64,000 bases of DNA from positions 16,263,915 through 16,327,914 of the forward strand of contig CAIIXF020000001.1 of assembly GCA_903813345.2 (NCBI GenBank). The letters are read 5' to 3'. The notes beneath the pieces are model-generated. The model had not been told where the DNA came from and searched no databases. It saw only the letters and a list, made by a program, of their open reading frames with translations. Source of the DNA: Owenia fusiformis. Its lineage: Eukaryota > Annelida > Polychaeta > Sabellida > Oweniidae. Shown here in pieces: positions 13,301 to 25,300 of the stretch. A program made the position numbers and the translations under genes. Every line of letters starts with the position of its first letter. Position 1 is the first letter of the stretch.

Positions 13301-16300
13301 TTTGTATATTGGACCTCGTACATCAACATTTGCCGACATGTTTCATTATTTTTGCCTTCTTCTGTTAAGATGTATGCATTTACTCTATTTGTCAAATACA
13401 CTGCTTTATATTGTGGCTCCACATTTTTATCTCTTCCCTCCACTTCATCCTCAATGCAAACAGCTTCCATTTCATCTTGTAATACATTGAATTCAGCAAG
13501 TTCTCTGTCCATCTTGTCTCTTCCAAATATGTCAATGATTTTCCAGAATGTTCGGTTGTAGTACTGATACATAAATTCATCACCTGAGTTGAGTTCTTTT
13601 ATTATTTTATAGGCTCGGGGGTGAGTTTTGTCAACTTGATCCGTCTTTTTGTTTTGAACATTTTTACTAAAGTAGATTATGTCATGAAATGACCAGTTCA
13701 TCAAATGCTTCAGCAGAATCAGGCTTTCTTTGAAGTACTCAGAGATCATAACCAAGTGAAATGTTCTGTCTATTTCATGTATTTTGTTGATAACTTCAAC
13801 AATGTTTCTAGAATTATTGGGCTGCATACCAAGGTCAAACAGCTGTTTGTTCTGACATGCACGTGAGTAGTTGATGGCCCTGGTGTACCTGTCTGGTTCC
13901 GAAAGGAATGCATCGATGTTTCCCGTGCCAAAACAACGTCTACTCCATGCTTGGTAATATTTAAATGCTGAAATAAAGCTATATGTTGGGTTCCGTATTA
14001 GTGTTACAGCCTTCACCTTGGGTTTTAAGACCTCGAAGACTTCATCACTGTGCCTTAAATGATGACATATAATGTCAAGACGTGAAGTGTTGTCCTTAAA
14101 GCGTCTTACGAATGACTTCTGAAAAGGCTTGGGATATCCAAGACTAGCAAGTCCATAATGCAAACCAAATGTTAAGTTTCTTGTGTCTCCATATCTCATA
14201 ATTATTCCCTGTAAAGTAGTACTACCAGTCTTGTGTATCTTCAGAAAATAAATGCTATCCAATGGCTTCCTTTCTTGATAATGACCATGCAATTTTAATC
14301 GCCACTTTTGTAGAATAGGACTCTCTTGTGACGGATTTTCAATTAAATGTCCATCCCTAAATGTGGCCAGGTTTGCAGAATATTCCTGCGATGAGAACAT
14401 GGACTTCTTAAACATAGCTAACTGCACAATAAGTGTTAGCAGTAAGATAGCAAGTAAAACTTTAAAATATCTGTTAAGAATTGAGCAGCAATTTCTCATC
14501 TTGCTTTTTCCTGTTATTTCATTCATATATTATTCCCCCAAGAACTTACAATACTTATATTATCCAAGTGAAACAAATATTGATTTTAGTGTAAATTTTT
14601 ATATTGTGAATTATTGCTCGAGTCAATCTGTGATGTGATGCGATGTTTGAAATCTGCATCCAACTTATAATCTGCATTATGTCTTGTAACAAACTGACCA
14701 ATTATTCCATTGTTATTCATATCACATTCCCCACAGCTGCTGCAGTATTCTTCATTGTTATCATCGATGTGTTTCTCGATGGATATATTCAAGAAGACTC
14801 TCATTAATACGGATGCTGCATTTAGACATCCTTGACAATTTGAAAATGATAATCCTTTTGTATGTTGTAAAAATGATTAGCAAGATATGCAACTTTTGTG
14901 AAATGTGTGAGTTACTTTCGTGAGGTTGTCAGTTGGGAATGCAGTGAGTTTATACTGTTTTCGTTCACCAGCGTCAATACGTGCTTTGAAATGACCTCGA
15001 ACCTCTGAACAATGTGCATGAAATGTTTGTAATGTTACACATGGATTACTTATTCCTTTGCCCAAGTGAGTCACTATTGCATACATGAACTGATTTTCTG
15101 CACCATTTATATTGACAGGGTAGTTGAGAAATTGAAGTATTGTTTCGTTAAAGGGTGTATCTATGAAGAAGATATGTGTGTCGTGTGAACCTTTGTAAGG
15201 TGACAAACAGAAGTTTTTCAACTGACATGTCTCGTTACTGTTTGAGCCATGTCTCGTTAAAGAGTAGGCAATATTCTGCACTTTTACGTATTCTGGTTTA
15301 ATCATTTGAAATCCTTCTCCAAGTACGATATCAGCATTTATGACTGCTACAACTTTGTTCAGGAGAAATTTGTTGATGTACATAGCATAATCTTTGTAAG
15401 AGCATTCTGGTGAGCCCAACTTCTGGAAACTTAATTTCTTCACATTAACATCATTTAGCATTTGTTTAATACTATCAATGGGTTCCTCAGTGGCAATCAG
15501 AATATGAATAGATTCTACACATGCATGTTGAAGGTTGGATCTTAAAGTATTGAGATATTCCAGTTGTCTTTGCCAAAGCCTTCCAGTGTTGTTGTGTGTC
15601 AGTGGTTGTGTTGGCAGTTGAGTGTTCCCAATCCATGGGAATGATATCAACAGGTTCAACATTGTTGGGCACACCGTCATTTGATTATTGTTTGAATTGT
15701 AGCTGATGATGGTTTCTTTGTTATGACAGGTCTTAGTAATAACATATAATGATAATCCTGTCACGACAACTGGCATGGCAAGAGCCAGTTGTCTCTTTAT
15801 TCCGCCGTGCATTCTATGCTTATCTACAAAATGAGATAAAGTATGTTAAGAATTATTATGACCACATATTTGGTGTAAAATGAAAATAGAAATGATGTAA
15901 ATGATTCAGTTCTATTTGCACACGTTTCAATGCATGTAAAAATAAATGTTTATAGCATTCTGCACTAGAAAATGTTTATTCCAACCAACAGCATTTTTAT
16001 GTCACCACCAGAAATGGTGACATATTGTTAAAGTCTGCAGTTGGTGTAAACATAGGCTTTCAACTAGAAGAAGCCCCGGGTGTAAAGTTGTTGGTGTCAG
16101 CACCTGTAGCAAATGGCAGGTGGTCTCATTTTGCATCTTAATGCCTTGTTAGTTTTTAATTTAATTCAAAGTTAATCTGTCTGAAATGTATACTTTAAAG
16201 GGTTCCGATTAGCATCCCGTATAAAAACAATATGGCGGCTCCAGGCGAATCAACTGGATCAGTCCATTTTTAAGAAATAAGGGGAGTTCTGTAAAATCCA

Positions 16301-19300
16301 GTTCATTGAAATTGTCTTTGAGATAAAGTAATCCGTTTATAATGATTTTGAAAACGTTATCCAAAGAGTGATTGCGTTCAAAGAATACATGTACAACAGC
16401 CAATATAAATCCTTGTATTAGAAACCAGTTTGTCTTGATATTTCATATGCCAAGCTGTGTGCTATTACGTTATGGGGAAATTTAGATGCCAATTTTTCCT
16501 TATTATACACAAATAGAAGATCCTAAAACTTCACCCATAAATGTGGAATTGATTTGTCAAAATAAAAATCACCCTTTTATAAATGTGTGACGATCTATAA
16601 TATACTTATGCTATATAACAGTTAGAGGTGTTGACACAACGACCTCGAACCTGTGAACCCTTGAGTATTATTCCGGGATCGGGCCTTTTATACTAAACGG
16701 TGAGCAACACCAGAAACGAGCGTTCGATTTGCTAAACGATATGCGTCACCCTTTAACTTATTGGGATTCATGCGCACAAGTTTTCACTTTTATATAACTG
16801 ACCCATGTTAAATGTACACTTTCAGTTCTATGAGGTGCTGGAGATCCAAGCCCCTGAGTCTACCTTGTTTATCACTCTTATGGGGAAGGGTATCAGTCCC
16901 ATAGTGAATCTGTCGATCTCCAACAATGAATTGGACATGGGACACATCCTCGAGAAGGAGTACTGTGAACAGACATTCAAGGTAAAAATATTACATTTAT
17001 GATTTTTCGATTTTGTTTATTAGTTACTGGCAACCAGGGGTATATTTCTGTTTTCTGAAAAATTTTCAATTGAAAAAGTAGATTGCCGCCATAATAATGA
17101 ACAAAAGGTCTTCTTAGATCTTCTTAAAATAGTTGATTCATGGTAAGCAATTGATCATTATTTGTACCATCTGAATATTGCAGTATTTTTCAACATTTTA
17201 ATTGCTTGAATTTTATGTGTTTCATGTGCTTATTATTCAAAAGATTTGAATAGGCCAATAGTTAAATTATCATAATACTGTCGTTGGGCATGCAAATTAT
17301 TCTGTAATGGCACAGTTAACCTTCCTCCAAGTTGTTGTCTACAAACATGTTTTTTTAATAGCGGAACTTATCCTATTTTCCTATTTTGGTATTGAAATTT
17401 TCAATAATGTGATACTCAGATTTTATGAATAGTCTAAACTAACATCTGTGAAGAAGATTTGAAATATTGGATATGAAACAGATTAGATGTACAACAATTA
17501 TAAATGCGTTTTTCAACCTGATTAAAACATCAGTTGAAAAAAGATCTGCATTGATTCCGGTTGAATTACACGTAATATCTAGAATACCCTTGCGTGATTT
17601 GAGATCGGATTCATGGGTTTTTGACTAACTTGATATCATTATGGATTTATGGAAGCATTTGAAAATTGAGGCCCATTTTTCAGATAAGGTTATTTCTAAA
17701 AAATGAGGCCAGTATTTTTGGAAATGCTTGGGAATGGCAACTAATAGAGCGGGCATTGCTCCTAGGCTACCATTTCCCGGGACCATTTCAAATCTGCCAG
17801 TAATTGGTAATAATTGTGAAGTAATTTCATTTCAGATTGAAAACACCTCCACGCTGTCAATAGAGTACTGTATAAAACTGGACAGTAATTCACTATTGCG
17901 GCATAGTCGAGCTCAAGCCCTCCCACAGTTTATTAAGGTCAAAGATAAGAAGAGTATGTCATTGGTTGGTACACAGAATAACAATGGTCAGAGTGTGTTC
18001 GACTGTGTACCTGCAAGTGGAACTATACCTGGGGGTAAGACATTCGATATCCCCAATAAATGCTTTTTTATTATCCCATCGAATGGAGGGATTTTGTAAA
18101 AATGGCATCTTGGATGGGATTTGCTATACATTGGCGTTACTGTTCTCTAGTAAATCATATGATATTTTTTCAATGCAAAGAATAAATAGATTCACATAAT
18201 GAAAATCATTTTGATCTAAACCAAGAATAGAGAAACGGCTGATCTTTAAATTTGACACCTAAAAACCATGTAGCACATTATTGAATGTACATACATGTAT
18301 ACTCTCCAGGTGGGAAAACCGAGATTGTAGTAACATTTGCACCTGACCACTCCAGTGAACACTACTCTGATGGTGCACGAATAGAACTATTTCAACAGGT
18401 ACGATTTCTCTCATATTTCTCTCTTATCTTTGGTTACCTGGAAAACCGGCCCTTATAAACCTAATAATTCCCTGAAAAAGTTTTTTACACCTGTTATTGC
18501 ATTGGACAGATTTCAGATCTCCAAATGTTTGAGATAAAACTTTTTTTAAATTATAATAACCAATACTACCCTATGAGGCTTCTCTGTCCTATGGAATGGA
18601 TGTAATATCTTGCAAATAATTACACAGTTTTTACATCATTAAAAGGGAGAGAAGTTGATAGCTGAGCTTTATGTTTATAAAAATGCAGATTTTATTTTTA
18701 TGTATTGTTTGTTATATAGGAAGAAGCCCATGTATTCCAAATTAAGGGTGTTGCAAAACCTCATATAATGTATGTCACTGGTGGGGACCCTCTTACACCT
18801 GATATAGAATCTCTAGCTGTATTACCAGTTACAGACCATGATGATGAAGGTAGGTAGTATCTCTATTATAGCCAAGTTCTACACTCTTCTCGTACAATTT
18901 GGAATTCCAGAGAATAGTGACAAAATTGTAAGCAAGAATATTTCCAATTATAATCAATCAATCATAATTATAGCAAGACTGATGCAGTATTTAGGATGCA
19001 GAAAAAATGTAAATTTTTCAAATAATAATGTGTATAACCACGCATTATTTGTATTTGAGTAAAGTTGTTGTCACATTAGATGTATGTTCACCACATTGTG
19101 CAATGTGGCTAATTTTGGGAATAGATTTTTTAATTAATAAATTTTATTTTTTGTGTGATTTTGGCTATCTTGCTGCAAAACCGTTTGTTTTGCCCATCGT
19201 GTATCCATGCCATTCCCTGTTCTCTACTCGAAAGTATTCACACAGTGGCAAATGGTGAGCCCACACAGCCTAAGTGTGCCAACGCCATAAAGGAAGTGTT

Positions 19301-22300
19301 GGACCATTGCCATTGACTTCTTAATGTGCTACCATTACCCTTATCTCATATTAGGATTATTGTATCATTTTTCATGATTGCAGATTCAAAAGTGATGCCC
19401 CAGTGTGTGCTGGTTAATGTATTCAGCATTTCCCGCGATCAAGCCTTTGAACCCGGAGAGGCTGAGTTCTTAATTGGTTGCGTTAGAACAATGGCTGTCA
19501 GCCAGAAAAAGGTCAGAACTATGAATTGTCTTATCATAAAATTTCTGTATTCAATGACCAATATTCCTTTTTACCATTGTAGTTTTTTAATATAAGTGCA
19601 CGTATAAGGCTAAAACCAATGTGTTTAACAGATGTCGTTTTATATTTGTTATAATGAGCTGTGTTGAATTCTGATTTTAATTTTTAATTCTTATTTCAAA
19701 TTAACATAAAATAAACGTTTGTGTCCATCAATAACATATGTTTCTTAGGGACAAGCGGATATCTATTCAAACTGTACTTCCTAGAAAATGTTTAATTTGA
19801 CTCAAACTCAGGGGTATTGAATTTCTGTTGTGTTGATTCTATTTACATTTCCCTGTCTTAATTAATCAGTTGTTATAATTCAAATCATGTGAAATTTCCC
19901 CTTAAAAAGCTTCTGCTATATGTAGTGTATGTATTTCATTGTCATCCAAGCTTCCAAGTAAATATCTGTTAACTTTGCCTGAAAAGTATCTAAATATATA
20001 CTTACATTTATTTACTATATGATTTGTATTAATTCTCAGTTTTCACATCTAAAAAACATTCACATCTAAAAAGGACATTTCTTTACTTACTTGAGAGCAA
20101 AAATGTAGCTTTTTCTGTATATCAATATTCAATATGTACAGCTTAAAATGATTCCCTCTATGTCTAAGTGCTTTAAATATATGTTTGAATTAAGGATATT
20201 TCTGTATATTATGGTTTCTATCTTGCATGTCTCAGGTGAATTTATCAAACAACACAATTCATTATTACGTTTTATTTGCATGATCAGATGCGATTTCTCT
20301 TTTTAACCAATAACTCAGTTTAAGCCTCCAAACACCAAACTAAGAGGTTTCTCCTTTTACATACAAATGAACTCAGTATCTCAGAATATGATTTCATTCC
20401 TTTTATGCACAATACACAGGCAAATTACATCGGAGCCTGTACAAGCCCGTATGGAGCTCGTTGTGTCAACGGACCCTGTACAACCTCGGACGGGGCTCGT
20501 TACGATTCTCATAATTGCTTGTAATTTTTGCTTGTGATTACAAGGCCCGTAATAGCTCGTAATTTTTTACCCCCGTACTTGACCATACGGTACCCGTAAC
20601 GAGCCCCATAATAAATCGTAATTTTGAATTAATATGTCTTCAATAATTTCAAAATATTTGCATGCCTGTATCAACATGATAAACAGTATAAAAGCAAGGA
20701 AACAAAATAAACAGGAGAGTTACCAATAGGAGACACCATATTTCTCTACAAGTGAAGTAAATGCATATAAAAACATTTGCGTGCGGTATTAGAATAAGTA
20801 GAAATGTGATGTAAATAAATGTTATTGTTATCGAATGTGTGAATAAAATCATCAATCTGAAATGATTAAACATACACAGCATGTTCTGGATAGATATGTG
20901 AATCATGAAGCATGACAGCAATTAATATTTTCGTTCGGAGTTCGATAACAGGCCTCGAAATTACAAGCCTTGTACATGCTCGTACAGGCCTTGAAAACAA
21001 CAATTACGAGCATCGTAAGAGCTAGCACAGGCCTCGAAAACAAGCTTTGTATGAGCCTGTACGAGGATGGTGCTCCTTTTAGCCCGTAATACTCGTAATT
21101 CTCTAGGCTCGTACGGGGCCCGATGTAATTTGCCTGTGTACTATGACCTTTACACACATAATAAGTGGAACCTTTTACACACAAAATGAATAGGACCTTA
21201 GTTACTATGACCCTTTATGCATATAGCGACTATGATCTTTTACACCAATTGTGGATATGACCTTTTACACACACCATGACTAGGACATTGTACACGCATA
21301 GTCAAAAGCACCTTTTACACAAAGAGTGAATTGGACCTTTGACACACTTAGTCAATAGGACATTTTGCACACACAATGCCTAGAATCTTTTACACATATA
21401 TGTACATACACTGTGACTAGGACCTTTTACATTCATAGTCAATAAGACATTTTACACACAATATGACAAAGAATGTTTTAACCAAGAAAAGCATAGTGCA
21501 TCTCTTAAAATAAATCCTATTAATCCCATTACATTAGAGCACTTAAAACCTAAATATATTAGGATTAAAACACAAATCTTTATACATATTATACATATAT
21601 TTACATTAGATTATACATATGTGTGTCTCTACTATTAGTGAGAATCTCAAGTACTGAATGTCTGGTATTAAACATGAAATCATCAATTTTATTTCTATTT
21701 TATGGAAATAAATTCTCAAATTAATGGGTAATTAGTTAAAACTGTTACATTTATGTGTTTAAACAGAATATGAATATTTATTCAGTAGTCAGTCATATGC
21801 AATATATTTTGACTTCATATGTTAATATCAGATAATTCATTTGAGATATTCACTACAATATATCTTTTGCACATAATATTAAACTATATCTTCATGCTAG
21901 ATTCTTATATTTAATGCACTGATTTTTCCATGTTTTTGCTGTGGTGTGATGTCATATCTGAACAGCCAGGAAAACAGGTACAGTTGTCTGATCCCAACTC
22001 TGCTTCCTTAGAGTGTGAATTATAACCATATAACTTTAACTCTATTTTTATTGAAACCTTTGTGATCTTTTAAAGTTCCCTTAACTAGTTCATGGGTATT
22101 TGGAATTTAGAAAGATGAGTAAAAATCCTTTCTGAAAATAGTGCTAGTGGATTGAACTTTCATAAATCATAAATGTTTCTGCAAACGTATGTGCTATATT
22201 CCATACATTGAAAATCTTAAGTGGAACACCTCTGTAAGTGGAACACCTCTGTAAGTGGAACACCTCTGTAAGTGGAACACCCGAATAGGTCCCACTAGAC

Positions 22301-25300
22301 TGTTAGCCATTTACTTAATGAGACCATTTACTAAAAAGGAATTGTGGATTGTTCCAAGGTATCTAGTGATATTTTGAGGTATAATGAGAATCTATAATGA
22401 TGAACAAATGGGGGAAGTTTTAGTATGTGTCTTCAAATTCTCACAATTAAGGTGTCATTGTCAGGAGTGTTTCTTCTAATGCTTGGATGGTCACCTGGAC
22501 CATTCTCTTGTCTATGTAAAAATAATATATGTCCAAATATTGTGCTTTAACGAATGGTCATACTTTAATTATCTAATTTGAGGTATTAGAGGTGTTCCAT
22601 TACACAGGTTTAACTGTATGTATTTTGCTTCATGTTGCCTGATTTTTGCTATATATATCTAAGCTTGTATTCACAAATGCAACTTTCGGCTGTCAGCTAC
22701 CGGATAAACCTCCTTTTTTATGGCAAACTCATTTAAATATGAATGGAACAGTGGTAGGCACTACTTATATTTAAATGAGTTTGCCATAAAATAGTAGGTC
22801 AATCTAGTAGCCAACAGCCTAAAGTTGCATTTGCGAATACAAGGTTGGTTCTTTCATGAGTTAGAGTATTAATTGAATGTAAGCTTTCGCATGTGTGTTA
22901 TTTACAGTTCATAAAATGTACTTTTTATTGCTTTAAAAGTTGATTGAAAGGCATGAAGAATTTGATTTTGAGAATTTAGATCATGAAATATTTGCAAATG
23001 CATGATTCTAAATCAGGAGAATTGAAAACTCTTACTAGGCCTATATTTATATTTTGCTTTCACGTGTAGTTAAATTATACTTGAATTCTGCTTTGTATAT
23101 TGTACTTGTTGTTTGCTTGAAATGCTCTTCCCTGTTGATTATCCATAATTTAAATTATCATCCATGATTTAACTGTGTATTGTGTATGACCCGCTGCTAG
23201 CTTCAGGATTCAAGTAACATGAAAGGTTCAAGAGTATCTCTAGGCAGGGGAGACTCTACCAGATCCCTCTTTAAAGACCCCATTGTTAAATCTAAGCAAG
23301 ATTCTAAGCTGTCTTTGAAAAGCAAAGATTCAAGCTTCTCGCTTAGATCTGTGTTAGTTCAGGGGGGATCTCAAGATGTCGAAGATGAAGATGAAGACGA
23401 TGATGTGTGTATATTAGAATCAGTAGACAGACAATGTATTGTCACAAGTAGATGCCCGAAAGGGAGTTATCACATTATAAACACTGCCATTGGCTTGAGT
23501 GATGTCACTTCCCGCATATATATATTCACTAGATACTAGTAATAATCATCCTCTTGTCAATTTGGAAATATTACTTGAAAATTGATATTTGAACATTCAA
23601 CTCTGAAGATTTTTGAAATTTCATCTTTTCCAAAAAACTTTGTCTTCATCAAATGTTAATTTTCATTCAAAATTTAAAATTTATTCACACCCATGAATAT
23701 TCAGTCATGTTATCAATAAATAGAACAAAAACAAAATTTAATTTTGAGTATAATGATTCTGATGAAACAGTTTGTGAACCTTATGGTGTATGTCATCAGT
23801 AACTTCACCATCCAATGAAATTCCCTTATTCACTTCCCCTCTAACCATGTGTGAATGCATGTCCATCCCAGAGTGAACTCCTAGGTTAGAAATACATAAT
23901 TATTGATACCTGAGAAAATATTTTTTATCATGTTGTGTTCAAATCCTATACTATATTATTTATAGTACTCATTTATTTATGAATATTCATAAGGCACAAG
24001 CTTAAATTCACATGCTTTGATTCTCTAAAAAATATATATTTTTCAGATCATCATGCTGATTATTGTTGCTTATATTACAACACCTGCTTGAGTTATTTGC
24101 CTTTATCATATTTAATTTATGTTCAGTGACAGGTTCATTGTATTGATTTAGTGTATTGTAACATGGCATCATATAATCAATATTCATCTCTTGTTTTAGA
24201 ATGGTGAATTCCAGTTTGAAAACACCAAAGAAATTGAATTAAAGGGGTTCACTATAGATCCTGTTAAGGTGAGTTAAGAATGCCATAGAAGTCTCATGTT
24301 TATAATGCTTTATCTGAATTTAAAGGTTGTGTATACAAATCATCAAGTACCTTGCTTTTGCTCAAGAGTGTAAGATATCAGGAATTATAAATATTTTTTT
24401 CGATCAATGTGTTTTGTTATTATTTTCTCTAGCAAATTGATAAAAACCAATTACAAGTGGTACTGTACATTATCACATACTATGTAGAATACTAGTGATT
24501 TGATTGGTTGCTTTCTATGACGTATTTCCCGTATCACATACTTTTCATATGATACGAGCACATGTACCGCACGTTGTCTATGGTAACGAAATGGCGTCAT
24601 ACAACTACATTCCATTCTTTCATTTGACGTCATATTATTTCACGAACAAGAAAGGATTCAACGGTATGACGTCATATTATTTCAAAGCGAAATTTCACAA
24701 CACTAAAATTATACTAGTTACCGGGAGTAACAGTACTGAACACAATCATAATTGACCAAAGCAAAATGCTTCAAGATTCCTAAGCATGTGATAAAATCGT
24801 CATCACACGTTTCAGCTTATGTGATACAGGAAATATTCCACTCAGATAACAGTGTATCACCACTCAAGCTTCGCTTTCGTGGGTGATACAGTGTTACCTT
24901 TCGTGGAATATTTCCTGTATCACATGCTGAAACGTGTGATAACTGATAGTATTCACATGTGTCATGAAAAAATGGCCAGTAATATCAGTTTTTTGATTAT
25001 TGCATTATTCAGCTATGATCTCATAAAAAACATAAAAGATATAAAAAGATGGCAGTTATAACTGAAAATTGAATCTTAGGAGAAAGTTATACACATACGT
25101 CCAATGTGCTAATGGGTAATCTAAATTCTCATTTAAAAGAGACTATATGATATTTCAAAGTTAGATAGCAAAGCCTCAGTTGATCATAATTAATTTTGTT
25201 TTTTCAGGGTCAAGTTGAAGCGGGTCAGCAGAAGCCTATTAAGGTCACCTGGACTCCCACTCAGGGTTATGATGTAAGAGAACATGTTTTAAGTTCATTT

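Noticed and set aside
14586-14804. Minus-strand 72-residue ORF between the nested genes
   Set aside because: No recognisable domain, no anchor or splice context; it falls in the spacer between two genes and is most likely untranslated sequence.
20649-21184. Minus-strand ORFs inside the terminal-inverted-repeat element as a possible transposase
   Set aside because: Short, without catalytic residues or helix-turn-helix, and one crosses the element boundary.
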